This document shows, piece after piece, positions 33,701 through 46,234 of a stretch of DNA of 64,000 bases. Each line of letters begins with the position of its first letter. Within the stretch, counting starts at the first letter, position 1. The notes under the pieces were generated by a model. That model had not been told where the DNA came from. It ran no database searches and saw only the letters and a program-made list of their open reading frames with translations. Position numbers and translations under genes: made by a program. The stretch is from assembly GCA_903813345.2 (NCBI GenBank), contig CAIIXF020000002.1:35348609-35412608 (forward strand), written 5' to 3'. Source of the DNA: Owenia fusiformis (taxonomy: Eukaryota > Annelida > Polychaeta > Sabellida > Oweniidae).

Positions 33701-33893
33701 CAATTTACTGAGATAAGAATTTATGACATTATGTGACAGAATGTCTTTTCATAGTATTAGTCATTATTTATGTTCACCACTTTAGGTTAATCTAGCATTT
33801 TGTACATCTTAGAAATTCATTTTCTTCATACAAGGTGAATGGGAAAAAACCTCGATTCATGCCAACATTTGTTTTGACTTCCTGTTTTTTGTT
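30798..33893. other. Region downstream (3') of pirin
   Basis: AT-rich. It contains a 13-base perfect stem (GTATAAAAAAGAT at about 31327 with ATCTTTTTTATAC at about 31355) and the HINE-like element at 32325-33090. The 76-codon frame at 31314 has no recognisable domain. Confidence 0.5.
32325..33090 (+). mobile_element. Helitron/HINE-like non-autonomous element, copy 1
   Basis: It starts ATGTCACCACC and ends with the hairpin ATGTCACCAC-TTTTTG-GTGGTGACAT (33065-33090), whose arm repeats the left-end motif. The body is four to five degenerate units of about 120 bp (CAGATTTGAACTTCTGA, GATGATTTTGAAAAA, TTGGTCAATTTGAA, AAGGTCAAATCT). The near-3' part is CCAACCACCA-rich. Copy 2 is at 34881-35411. Confidence 0.65.
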
Positions 33894-36800
33894 TTAGTTT
33901 CCAGCCTCTGACCTCCATGATGGGGCATTTTCAAAGCCATTTTTCCCATACCTATAGTCATTTATGGTTTCCTGTATCTCTTGTTGAGTATTCATCACGA
34001 AGGGGCCTAGAATTTGAACAAATAAACACATAAATAGTTGTTATTTAGCTACCGTTAATTAAACTGAAATTATAAAGTTGGGGCATTACAGTGTATCTTA
34101 ACTGAAGCTGTTCTATTTTCATTAATGTATCATCATTTTGTACTAAGTGGCACCTTATACTCCCTCTGGGGGCCATAGCCACTAAAATCTGCATATGTTA
34201 CATTGATTTTAATGAAAATCTGTAATCAAATGTAATATCTCATTTTTGGAATTGATAAAGCTGATTATGTGGAATTATATATATGTACTGTTAGTTTTCA
34301 TGTAGGATAGATGCTCTTATGCTGGTAGGAACATTGGTTTTTACAGTCAATCCACCTATTTTATAATAATAATTAAAGTTACCATGTTGTACAATAGGTT
34401 CACCTATTGGTTTTCCAGCAACAAGCACAAAATGGCAAGGTTCAAGTCCCTGAAATTATAAGATAATAAGAAAATGTAAATAATTTACTTGGTCAAACCT
34501 CATGCAACAAGACAATTATAGTTAGTTCTTTAACAAATACATGTTTCAATGATTACACACTTAAGCTCTGGCTCTCTTCATATTATACAAAAGGCCTACA
34601 TAAATAAATCATCCACTCATATAAATTACCTGATTTTCAACATTAATAGAACTGCCTGCATCCCCAAGAACAAGAGTATGATGGGCATTCCCTTCGGTGG
34701 CAGAACTAGATGGACCTGAACATCAAAGTAAAAGCCTGAATAGTATTATTTCATGGCATTTCACACACAGTGCAATTAAAATTAAGACAAGTTTTCGATA
34801 AAACAGCTGTTTAACAAGTTCAGGTACTTGTAGTACCACTGTCTGTCAACATTGTAGAAACAAGACATTAACATTACAAAATGTCACCACCGAGCTGATC
34901 ACAATATTATTAGTACAATCTTAAGTCAGATTTGAATTTCTGAGAACTTGAAGATGATTTTGAAATAAAGAATTGGTCAATTTTAAGCAAGTTGAAAAAA
35001 GACCCTTTTGACCTTGAGGATGTCATTGAAGGTCAAATCTGATTTGATCTTGAGAATGTCATTTAAGGTCAAATGTATAGTCAGATTTGAACTTCTGATA
35101 ACTTGTAGATGATTTTGAAAAATAAATTTGGTCAATTTGAAGCAAGTTGAAAAAACACATTTTTGGACATTTTTTAACCTTTTTTGACCCTGAAAAGGTC
35201 ATTGAATGTCAAATCATAAATGTTAAATCAGATTTAAACTTCTGAAAACTTTTAGATGATTTGGAAAAAAATTGAAGTCGGTCTGAACAGTATTTGTTTG
35301 TTAAGTTATTGAAGTTTTAAGAATTTGTTACAAATGCCAACCACCACCCACCAACCACCACGACAAAAACAGAGACCATAACAATATGTCAGCACTTCTT
35401 GGTGGTGACATAATAACCATGTCATCAATATAATGTACAAGGATCATTTTGTATTATTATTCAAATACTGTCCTTTGTGCTTTTACCTTATGTTACACCA
35501 TTCTAGGCTTTACTTACCAAATAAGGCTTTCCCCCTGAGCACATATATAAATGCAGTCCAACCTTCAGGGATAGCCTGACTCAATGTTGAACCTTTTTGT
35601 AAGGTGAAGTCCAAATACATTGTAGGGGTTCTTGTATATACTGGAGACTGAAAAACATTGTATAATGTTAATAGCATGAAGTCCAGATGAAGGAGTATAG
35701 GCTTATAATGGAGACCGAAAAACATTTTATAATGTTAATAGAGATTTTACATTTTGGAATGCCAACCTAAGGTCCTTGCGATGGCATGGGTGCACTAAGG
35801 TCCTATCACTTTTGGAAGAGTTTATTTTCATTCATAAGGTAGTATAGGAGTCTACATTTTAAAGGCTCAACATTTGAATACACACTCAGTGGAGCCAGTT
35901 CCTTGAATAAAACCTAGACACTGCAAATCTATGTAGTAAATATACTAGTATATAACTTATCACTATGCAAAAGACCCCATGCAGAACAGTTCTAGTGATA
36001 AAGACAATCTTCCCATTACAAACCAAAGGCTTTACCAAAACGCCCAATAAATCACTATGAATTTTTCTATTATTACAGACAATTATAGTTCGTTTATTGA
36101 CTAAATTACACAAACAGACACATTTCTAAAAAAATACTACTTGGAAATACGGTACTTATAATTAACCATTGGGTTCCATATACAAATTGAAATGTGTTGG
36201 TTCATGCATGCACATTGATGAATAAACAAAATATTTGTTCATACAAACTAGAGAATGTAAAACATCTGCGTTCATACACACTGGAGAAAGTATATACTGT
36301 ACGCCCGGTATTATTCGCGTGCGATTAACTTTCGCGCTTTTCGCGAGAGTGTTAAAATCGCGAAAAATTATCGTCGCGAAATTGCCAATTAAATCCCCGG
36401 GAATTTGTTTTTACCCGGGGCTCTGATGCATTTTTTTTGTCTACTAGTTTGGATCGAGTTATAGTACTTCAATAGTACTGTGCAACTCCATGACTTTACT
36501 ATGCGCATGCGCGGCAATGAAAGAGCACGTGCGCACGATTGTTCACGTGATTGTAGCCTGCAAATTGATTGGACATCATATACTGTGGAATCCCCGAATA
36601 CGATAAAATACAGTATTCACGAAATTTAATAGCCGCGAAACCGTGTTTTCGCAAAATTCGCGAAATTAAAGCTCGCGAATAATACCGGGCGTACAGTATT
36701 ATTTGTTGATACAAAATGTGTGTTCATAAACAATGGAGTACATGTACATGATATTTGTTCATACATACTGGAGAAAGTATATACACAGGCGTGTTGATTC

Positions 36801-39800
36801 ATATACATGTTCATATTGCAGATATAACGTAATGTCTCTTCATACAATATATTGATTCTGAAACATTGGTGAATAAAAATATAAAATATTGGTTTAGGCA
36901 CATGGGAAATGAGCCTAGTTTCGGTTCATACATACTGGAGAAAGTATATACACAGAAGTGTGACTCAGAAAATGTGACTAAAACAGTTAAAAGTTGGACT
37001 TTTGGAAAGGTCACCAAACAGAATCTATTGCATTTTCAGAAAGTGTGCCAAATATATTATTTGAAATGATAGGAGCTTTGAAAATTTGAATTCATTCCTA
37101 GAAATAGAAAAAAATGAGAAAACTGATTTAGAAAGCAATCCATTTTCTTTTTATGATCACATTTTTTGTTTCATCAACTTTTCAAAATTTTGAAGCTCGT
37201 ATGAAGCAATATATATGGCACATATTTTGAAAAATCAGAACATTCTGTATGGCGACATTTTTAAAGGTAAACTTTTTAAGCATTTTTCAGTCACAACAAA
37301 GTCTCACATGATGTTTAGAGTCATTCTGAGCATGTTCATTGTGATGCTGGTCATGTAAATGAGTAGTAGTAAAACTGATTGATGGGCAAAACAGAACTCT
37401 ATTCAGTTTTAAAATAATTGAATATCCACGTGTTTTTTCATTTCCTGTTTTGTGTAAATTTCTGATAACTACTTCCTTAACCCACACTGGAGAAAGTACA
37501 AACTGTTAGTTTATACACCCTGAAGAATGGAGAAAATATGACGTTTGATATGTTTAAGATGTTTGATTTATACTGAACAATCATACAAACAAGAGAGACT
37601 ATGAGAATATTGATTAATCCAATCTGAGTAATATGATGGATAGTTGGTTCTTCAAAATAAGAGGTTTACTTAGATTTTGAATATCAATATAGATTTGTAT
37701 CAAGTGTAATAAAGAATCTGATCTTCGTAACTTACTTAACTTTAAGCATACGGATAAATATTCAATGGATTTACATTTAATGCAGAGTTCCTGTGACAGT
37801 GTCATTTATTTTTAGTGATCAAGAAAGTACTTTGAACGCTCCCGCCAAGTTATATAGGAAGACATCAGAGCATTTTCAAATGAAAATCAGAATTCTGATA
37901 AACATCGCATCTAAAATCATGTCTGTGTCTATGATGCAAGAAGAGAGGGTCGTGGTATTCCATGATGGAGCATTTTGGAAACCCTTCTTTATAAAATGTG
38001 TAAACCATTCTTAGAAATTGCAATACTGAAAATGGGCTATTGGTATGCACTGTGTACAAGTAATACCGATTGCTCCGATTTTCACTACGGCGCCCTGCCG
38101 ATTGAGTATTTTTATTTGAATAAAATTTTGAACAAACGGAGCAAATGTGACGCAGGCATCAGTGTAGTATGAATTCATTTTGTCAGGATACCAGTACTAA
38201 GTTTGCAAACATGCATGTCAACTATGGCCAATCAGAAGAGTACACCCCTTCTATATGATAATATAAACCCTTCCTACACCTTGGTTTAGCTTTGGATCAC
38301 TATGCTATCACTATGTGGCAGAAATGCATTCTGATTGGATATAAATGATCACATGACCTTAGTTCACCTTAGTTCAGGAGATGGCATGCCAAAATGTAAA
38401 ATCTCTAATAGCATGAAGTCCAGATGAAGGAGTATAGGCTTATACTGGAGACTGAAAAACATTGTATAATGTTAATTGCATGAAGTCCAGATGAAGGAGT
38501 ATAGGCTTATAATGGAGACTGAAAAACAATTGTATAATGTTAATAGCATGAAGTCCAGATGTAGGAGTATAGGCTTATAATGGAGACTGAAAAGCAATTG
38601 TATAATGTTAAAAGCCTGAAGATGTAGGAGTATAGGGCTAGGCTTATAATGGAGACTGAAAAGCAATTGTATAATGTTAAAAGCCTGAAGATGTAGGAAT
38701 ATAGGCTTATAATGGAGACTGAAAAACATTAAATTGGCATCACATTTTTCTTTTAAAATTATTGATTCATCTACCACATGCACTTAGAAAATCAGTTTCA
38801 TGTTCATAACATTACATGTTAAATAGGTTTACATATTAAGTAGAGAACAGTGGAAGTATAGGGAGAAAGGACAATAATGTGTGGTGATTCCTCTCCTTGA
38901 ATTTGATTTAATATCAACCCTTTATGCCTTTGTGTAAATGCGTAAAGAGTGAATTGATTGCCATTTGAAGCCATTGTGTAAATGCGTAGAGAGTGAATTG
39001 ATTGCCATTTGTAGCCAGGCACTGTGAGTTTTAAACCATGGATTTTACATTAATGAAGAAACATATAAATTGATGTCAGCCAAACAGCCAAACAGGCAGA
39101 CAGCTCTGATATATCATACCCACACTATGCTTGTTGAGAAAAAAGTTTGTTTAGATAAATTTAAAAGTATCTTCAACTGTTCATTTATTACAGAGTTTAC
39201 CTTTGTTCCCATTGATTCCCCTGCAATCACTTTCACTCTGACTCCATCCTTTTCAACTTTAGGAATTTCTTGATCTTTCAATTCTTGATAAGCCGGAGAG
39301 ATCATTTTGTCCTTTTTTGCTAAATTCACCCAGAGTTGTAAGCCATGATTCATTTGTTTACCATAAGGCATTTCAGAATGAACTATTCCTCGACCGGCTG
39401 TCATCCACTGAAACCAAGAAGAGTAAAAAATGTAATCATGAGGTTTTCTTTGTAAGAGTTGTCATTTCTGTCATTCATTCTTTACATTAACTACACAAAA
39501 CTAAACTCACTCAGCCAATTCAGAGACTCTCATAATTCAAATCATGAGGTATTCCTTGTAGGAGTTGTCAATTCTGTCTTAAACACTTAAGATGTAAAAA
39601 TTCACTCTGTCAGTTAAGACCCTATCATCTACCTTCAAAAAACTCTTTAATTCTAAATTGCCAGCTCCAATAATACCTTTAAATGTCTCTTCTCTCACCT
39701 TCCTACAAATCACCAGCTCCAATAATACCTTTATATGTCTCTTCTCCCACCTACCTGCAAATCACCATCTCCAATAATACCTTTATATGTCTCTTCTCCC

Positions 39801-42295
39801 ACCTACCTGCAAATGGCCAGCTCCAATAATACCTTTATATGTCTCTTCTCCCACCTACCTGCAAATCACCATCTCCAATAATACCTTTATATGTCTCTTC
39901 TCCCACCTACCTGCAAATCACCATCTCCAATAATACCTTTATATGTCTCTTCTCTCACCTACCTGCAAATCACAAGCTCCAATAATACCTTTATATGTCT
40001 CTTCTCCCACCTACCTGCAAATCGCCAGCTCCAATAATACCTTTATATGTCTCTTCTCCCACCTACCTGCAAATCACAAGCTCCAATAATACCTTTATAT
40101 GTCTCTTCTCCCAACTTCCTGCAAATCACAAGCTCCAATAATACCTTTATATGTCTCTTCTCCCACCTACCTGCAAATCACCAGCTCCAATAATACCTTT
40201 ATATGTCTCTTCTCCCACCTACCTGCAAATCGCCAGCTCCAATAATACCTTTATATTTCTCTTCTCCCACCTACCTGCAAATCGCCAGCTCCAATAATAC
40301 CTTTATATGTCTCTTCTCCCACCTACCTGCAAATCACCAGCTCCAATAATACCTTTATATTTCTCTTCTCCCACCTACCTGCAAATCACCAGCTCCAATA
40401 ATACCCTTGTGGCCACAAAAGTCTTCATGAATCATGGCTCCAGACAACACATAAGTAACCTTAAAATAGAAACAAAAAAATATCCATGGTATAAATGTAA
40501 GACCGTCAATTTTAGTAACCATCTACTCATGGTGAATCCATGGAAATCTTTCTTTATATAATTTACTGTAACTCAGTACCAAGATATGGCCTTCTTCCCC
40601 TTGTAACATTACCAAGATATGGCACCCTTCCTGCTACACCACTACCAAGATATGGCCTTGTTCCCCTTATAATATTACAAGGATTTGGCCCTTTCACCTT
40701 ATAACATTACCCGGATATGGCCCTTCCACCTTATAACATTACTAAGATATGGCCCTTCCACCTTATAACATTACTAAGATATGGCCCTTCCACCTTATAA
40801 CATAACTAAGATATGGCCCCCTTTCCCTTATAACATTACTAAGATATGGCCCCCTTTCCCTTATAACATTACCAGGATATGGCCCCCTTTCCCTTATAAC
40901 ATTACCAGGATATGGCCCCCTTTCCCTTATAACATTACTAAGATATGGCCCCCTTTCCCTTATAACATTACCAGGATATGGCCCCCTTTCCCTTATAACA
41001 TTACCAGGATATGGCCCCCTTTCCCTTATAACATTACTAAGATATGGCCCCCTTTCCCTTATAACATTACTAAGATATGGCCCCCTTTCCCTTATAACAT
41101 TACTAAGATATGGCCCTCTTTCCCTTATAACATTACCAGGATATGGCCCCCTTTCCCTTATAATATTACCAAGATATTGCCCCCCTTTCCCTTATAATAT
41201 TACCAAGATATAGCCCCCTTTTCCTTATAACATTACTAAGATATGGCCCTCTTTCCCTTATACCATTACTAAGATATGGCCCCCTTTCCCTTATAATATT
41301 ACCAAGATATGGCCCCCCTTTCCCTTATAATATTACCAAGATATAGCCCCCTTTCCCTTATAACATTACTAAGCTATGGCCCCCTTTCCCTTATAATATT
41401 ACCAAGATATGGCCCCCCTTTCCCTTATAATATTACCAAGATATAGCCCCCTTTCCCTAATAACATTACTAAGCTATGGCCCCCTTTCCCTTATAATATT
41501 ACCAAGATATGGCCCCCCTTTCCCTTATAATATTACCAAGATATAGCCCCCTTTCCCTTATAAAATTACTAAGATATGGCCCCCTTTCCCTTATAACATT
41601 ACCAGGATATGGCCCCCTTTCCCTTATAATATTACCAAGATATATGCCTCTTTCCCCTTATAATATTAGTAAGATATGGCCCCCCTTTTCCTTATAATAT
41701 TACCAAGACATAGCCCCTTTTCCCTTATAACATTACCAAGATAAGGCCCTTCCTCCTTATAACATTACCAAGACATGGCCCTTCCACCTTATAACATTAC
41801 TAAGATGTGGCCCGTCCACCTTATAACATTACTAAGATGTGGCCCTTCCACCTTATAACATTACTAAGATGTGGCCCGTCCACCTTATAGCATTACAAAG
41901 ATATGGCCTTACTGTTTCAAATCCTCTGTGTGGATGGTCTGGGAACCCAGCAGGTGCCTGGCCTTTAAATTCATCAAGCATCAAGAATGGATCAAGATTC
42001 TTCAGCTGCAACACAATTGAAAACTGCCATACTATACAGTTTGAATATTTAAAAGAGTGGTAAAGGAAAATGTGTATACAAGTATTTCATTAATATGTTT
42101 GTGGGAGTAAAAGTTGAGCATGTTTTACTGTTCCCATCAAATCTTAAAAGGACAACACTTTTAATTTGGTAAAAGCAATCTTTAATAAAATGAAAATGAA
42201 TTTACCTCTCTCCTGCCGACACTACGTCTTACTCTTGCTCCCATGCCTTCAGCCTGCTCAACACTAAGCACTGACTTCACAACTGTGCGAGACAT
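33894..42295 (-). CDS. PIR: Pirin (core coding exons 3-10)
   Basis: The eight exons on the minus strand are 42295-42206, 42005-41913, 40459-40379, 39407-39201, 35647-35518, 34715-34630, 34449-34383 and 34006-33894. All have GT-AG ends and compatible phases. From MSRTVVKSVLS the product is about 288 residues, close to vertebrate pirin (about 290). Family landmarks are QAEGMGARVRRSVG, NLDPFLMLDEF, FPDHPHRGFET, WMTAGRGIVHSEMP, GLQLWVNL, YTRTPTMYLDF, GWTAFIY and GPFVMN. The cupin metal ligands are present: HxH in PDHPHRG and H.E in VHSEMP. Pirins are Fe-binding cupin-fold nuclear cofactors with quercetinase activity in some members; nuclear location is known for the mammalian protein, not shown here. 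The gene is complete and unbroken. Confidence 0.93.
34881..35411 (+). mobile_element. Helitron/HINE-like element, copy 2, in a pirin intron
   Basis: It has the same ends as copy 1: ATGTCACCACC at the left and a terminal hairpin ATGTCAGCAC..GTGGTGACAT at the right, with GAGACCATAACAATATGTCA before it. It has fewer internal units (about three). It lies between pirin exons 35518-35647 and 34630-34715, antisense to the gene. Confidence 0.65.
36180..37530 (+). pseudogene. Decayed C2H2 zinc-finger relic in a pirin intron
   Basis: Four near-copies of CA(C/T)ACTGGAGAAAGTA, which reads HTGES and resembles the HTGEK linker between C2H2 fingers, occur near 36276, 36764, 36938 and 37485, with weaker ones nearby. 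One reads IHTGESIYCTP and another THTGESTNC followed by a stop. No complete CxxC..HxxxH finger is left and there are many stops. A 404-bp MITE has been inserted. The alternative is a chance low-copy repeat. Confidence 0.4.
36295..36698. mobile_element. MITE with TACTGTACGCCCGGTATTA ends
   Basis: The left end TACTGTACGCCCGGTATTAT then TCGCG and the right end CGCGAATAATACCGGGCGTA then CAGTA are inverted copies. The interior is rich in TTTCGCG and CGCGAAA. There is no ORF. It sits directly against one of the HTGEK-like motifs. Confidence 0.8.
38407..38735. repeat. Minisatellite containing the pirin exon 7 acceptor, about 5 copies
   Basis: Units of about 65 bp carry GGAGACTGAAAAACA and GCATGAAGTCCAGATG. 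The same sequence lies at 35641-35745, where CTGGAGACTGAAAAACATTG is the 5' edge of pirin exon 35647-35518 with its acceptor (minus strand TTTTTCAG|TCTCCA). The array is in the intron just upstream of that exon, so it presents several acceptor look-alikes. Confidence 0.8.
39659..40400. repeat. 52-bp minisatellite built from the pirin exon 5 end and donor, about 14 copies
   Basis: On the minus strand each unit has the last 26-27 bases of exon 40459-40379 (GGTATTATTGGAGCTG then GTGATTTGCAG) followed by the first 25-26 intron bases (GTAGGTGGGAGAAGAGA). Each unit thus repeats an intact CAG|GTAGGT donor. Since 52 is not a multiple of three, use of a downstream donor would generally break the frame. 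Confidence 0.93.
40575..41912. repeat. 32-33-bp minisatellite filling pirin intron 4, about 40 copies
   Basis: The unit is CCCTTATAACATTACTAAG then ATATGGCCCC on the + strand, with variants ACCAGG and ATATTACC. It begins within a few bases of the donor at 41912 (minus GTAAGGCCATATC) and fills nearly the whole intron. The YNITKIWPPFP-type frame on the + strand is an artefact of the 33-bp period. Confidence 0.95.
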
Positions 42296-42668
42296 GTCAC
42301 AAGTGTTATCTAAGTCTGTGGATCTGAAAGTGCCAATATAGAAATTACAATTGCTTCTTAACAATGTAAAACACATTAATTTGCCTTTTAATATATCCAA
42401 ATAGTCACTTCCTTCTTTTGATTTTCTTATTGATATGTACAGTACTACATATACGTACCAATTAACTGTATTGCAATTCTTTGCAGTTCTGTTGTATTAT
42501 CTCTACAGTTGTCTAAATAATATTCCTCTTGATGCAAAAGTCTTTATTTACTGTTAAAGGATAATTGTCAGTATGTTGGCAATTTCATATATAAATACAT
42601 GTAGTTCCAATTTATAAATGATACATGACGTAGCAGTTTTTCATATCAATAGCATGATTCAGCAGTTT

Positions 42669-43363
42669 TACAAGGGTTGATCCAAAAGTACTCCACCGTT
42701 TTATCTAAAAAATTATTTCTTGGTGGATTTTGTTCATACTTGGTCAAGAGCAACATGTATATGATAGCTTGGTATTGTATTAATATAATATCATTGAAAA
42801 AATATAATATTAACTTTGTCATTTGGTTACCATAGTAACAGGACAATGAGGTAGGCGGAGCTGAATAAAATCACTGTTTATTACAATTTCTTGTCAAACC
42901 ATGTGGGATTCGTTTTGCAGATGATGAGTCGCTGATTGAAGCTTTTACCAACAGTGTGTATTCAGTTGCTGAGAATGGACTTCGGCATGTGTTCAATAAT
43001 TGGATAAAACGATGCAATAAATGCATAGCCCAAGGTGGGGACTATTTTGAGGGAGAATGAACATTGATATTGCATCAAATAATAGCCTTCATTTATGTTA
43101 AAACCCCTGGTTAAAACTCTGTAATAACACCATGTTGTTTGACAAGAAATTGTAATAAACAGTGATTTTATTCAACTCCGCCTACCTCGTTGTCCTGTTA
43201 CTATGGTAACCAAATGACGTAGTTAATATTATTTGTTTTCAATGATATTAATACAATACCAAGCTATCATATTCATGTTGCTTCTGACCAAGTTTGAACA
43301 AAATTCAATAAGAAATAATTTTTTTAGATAAAACGATGGAGAACTTTTGGATCAACCCTCGTA
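42669..43363. mobile_element. Mariner-type element with long inverted repeats, internally deleted
   Basis: The ends TACAAGGGTTGATCCAAAAG and CTTTTGGATCAACCCTCGTA are inverted copies, and the ACGAGGGT..CCAAAAGT form is typical of mariner. Similarity extends about 230 bases inward on each side. TA is present at both ends. A transposase C-terminal fragment survives in the middle. Confidence 0.8.
42902..43060 (+). pseudogene. Mariner transposase C-terminal fragment
   Basis: About 52 codons read IRFADDESLIEAF...GLRHVFNNWIKR then CNKCIAQGGDYFEGE and a TGA. The W..R..KCI..GGDYFEG ending is the usual C-terminus of mariner transposases. The N-terminal helix-turn-helix and DDD catalytic parts are absent, so it is not functional. 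Confidence 0.75.
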
Positions 43364-43429
43364 TATCACAGTGCTTTCCCTATATTTTGTACTATTCAGA
43401 TCCCATTCTATAATACGCTAAGCTATATC

Positions 43430-44260
43430 AAAATAACACTCTCTATTATAAGCTATCCAAATAACACTTTCTTTTAAAAGCTATCCAAATAACACTCTCT
43501 ATTATAAGCTATCCAAATAACACTTTCTATTATAAGCTATCCAAATAACACTTTCTTTTATAAGCTATCCAAATAACACTCTCTATTATAAGCTATCCAA
43601 ATAATACTTTCTTTTATAAGCTATCAAAATAACACTCTCTATTATAAGCTGTCCAAATAACACTCTCTACTATAAGCTATTCAAATAAATCTCTCTATTC
43701 TAAGCTATGCAAATAACACTCTCTATTATAAGCTATTCAAATAATACTTTCTTTTATAAGCTATCCAAATAACACTCTCTATTATAAGCTGTCCAAATAA
43801 CACTTTCTTTTATAAGCTATCCAAATAACACTATATATTATAAGCTATCCAAATAACACTCTCTACTATAAGCTATCCAAATAACATTACCTATTATAAG
43901 CTATCCGAATAACACTCTATAATATAAGCTATCCAAATAACACTCTCTACTATAAGCTATCCAAATAACACTTTCTGTTACAAGCTATCCAAATAACACT
44001 CCCTATCATAAGATATCCAAATAACACTCTCTGTCATAAGCTATCCAAATACCACTCTCCATTATAAGCTATCCAAATAACACCCTCTATTATATGCTAT
44101 CTAAATAACACTCCCTATTTTAATTAGCTATCCAAATGACACTATCATATTATAAGCTATCCAAATGACACTCTCTATTATAAGCTATCCAAATGACACT
44201 CTCTATTATAAGCTATCCAAATAACACTATTTATTATAAGCTATCGAAATAACACTCGTA
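43430..44260. repeat. 28-bp minisatellite, about 29 copies
   Basis: The unit is CTATCCAAATAACACTCTC then TATTATAAG, with many single-base variants. It lies in the pirin intron between exons 42206-42323 and 46418-46518. Confidence 0.95.
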
Positions 44261-44714
44261 CTCGCACTTTTCAGAATAATCGGCTAAGTACTTTATCAAT
44301 ATCAGGAAAACTGAATGGTTACCTGGTTACACAAGATATCCTCTGAATAAAGATGAACACAAAAGGGACTGACTTTTGAAGTCCAAGGTAGTTTACATTT
44401 TAAACAGTTTACATGTACGATGACATTAGTTGCTTGATTTATATTGTCTGAGTGATTGACAGGATATCGTTGATTGTTTTCTACGATTGCAATTTCTACT
44501 TGATATTAAACAAATCTTCTTTGTTTAATATATTATGCACGCATAAATTGAAACGTTATTGCCATTTTTATCTGTCAATTAACGTATGATGTACAATACA
44601 ACGTTAGTTGTTGAATGAGTGATCGACAGAATATCGATGTTTGTTTGTTTTGCCAGTTGGCTCATTGGTAGATAAGTTGGTTGCTTGGTTGGTTGTTTGA
44701 TTGGTTGATTGTAT

Positions 44715-45800
44715 GACTGCAAGCTGTCCAACTGTTCCGCAATTTGCGTATTTGTAACGCATATGCTGAAGAAATTGAAGTCACTCCTGTTTTTTGCGTG
44801 ACAGTTTAGCAAATATGCATTGTCAAGTAAAATCATTGCAAATCATTGTCAAGTAAAAATGTTTCAGTTCACGCCCAAAAAACGAATTAACGAACGCCTA
44901 AAAAATATGAATGGAGAAATAATCGAAAGTTTACACACATTTGCTTTGTTTTATCTCGGATCAAGGTGTCCAAAATTTGGAGCATGGTGTTCTCATTTGG
45001 ACCAAGGTATTCACAATTTGAATGAAGGTCAACATTTGTAAGCCACTCAATCAGGCCATCCAACTGTCCCGCAATTTGCATATTTGTCACGCATTTGCTA
45101 GAAAATTTGAAGTCATGCCAGTTTTTTTGTGTTACAGAATATATACCCTGAGCGCAGAGTCTAGTTATAAACTACACTCTGCCTAGCATAGACTATATTT
45201 CAGTTAAGCAGCCCAGCCCCTTGGAGCCTGTGACAGCCCGGGTAATAAATAATTTCAAATCTACCACGCTGATCCTTTCTCAACCAATCAGCAAGGTGGA
45301 AGGAACACGCGCAAAATACGTGCTCATTAACGATGCGGGGATGTCAGAGGAAATGACCATATAAAAAGTTGTCCGTATTTCGACGACAAACTCTGATTGG
45401 CTCGGTGAGATCGGAGATTTATTGCAAAATGAAAGAGTGAAGACGAAGCTCTCTTTAAAGAAGTGAAGTCGAAGGAATGCAAAGGGTACAGAATATGCCA
45501 CGCAAATACGCATTTTACATGTCAGGCAAAAATATTTTTGTAGAAAAACTTCAAATAAGTGATCGCTGACACAGTAAAAGAAAGAATGCCGAAAAAAATT
45601 TCATTCTGACTTTTCACGCGAATACCATATATGTCACGCAATTTCCTCGAAATATTTTGAATTTTTTGAAGTGTCCAAAATTTGCAATAAAATATGTACC
45701 AGGTGTCCAAACTGTGGGCCGAGGTGTTCAGATTTGGACCAAGGTGTTCAAACTGTGGGCCAAGGTGTTTAGATTTAGACCAAGGTATCCACAATTTGAA
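44715..45800. repeat. Degenerate duplicated block in a pirin intron
   Basis: CCGCAATTTGC.TATTTGT.ACGCAT..GCT occurs near 44735 and 45070, with matching flanks (GTCCAACTGT, GAAGTCA.GCC). A CAAGGTGTTCA.ATTTGGACC motif of about 25 bases is repeated near 44965-45040 and 45690-45800. These are old local duplications with no coding sign. Confidence 0.55.
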
Positions 45801-46107
45801 GAAAGTGTTCAGCATTTGTATAAGTCATTCATGTTATTTGTCCCCAAGTTGACAGGCCTGCTCATTTTAGGTGTTCCCAGGTTGACAGGACTGTGACTGG
45901 TATGTTGAGCTGGAGGTCAGTTGGGCGTTTTGAGGCATAAAATGAAAAAATCAAAATCCTAACCCTTAGGTAGCCGATCATCCAGCTAACCGGTTACCCG
46001 TTAAGTCTTCATTATAATTAAGATATTGACTCTTTCAGATAACAATAACTATTTATAATGTCAAGAATGCGCACTCTCAAAAAGTATTAGTGAAAAGCAC
46101 AAGTGAT

Positions 46108-46234
46108 ATTATAGTCCCGGGGGGTTCACTATATATAAACCTTGACGGGGATCCTCGGCGCATGTGGGGTACCTTTTTCAACGTTTGGTATGGCAATGGA
46201 CCCATATTTTAGTGAACCCCCCGGGATTATAGTA
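46108..46234. mobile_element. Short foldback element, 127 bp
   Basis: ATTATAGTCCCGGGGGGTTC followed by ACT at the left is the inverted copy of AGTGAACCCCCCGGGATTAT then AGT at the right, with one mismatch. It is a MITE-size hairpin. Confidence 0.75.

Noticed and set aside
40781-41197. YNITKIWPPFP repeat ORF
   Set aside because: This is the 33-bp satellite inside a pirin intron on the opposite strand, with no other coding evidence.
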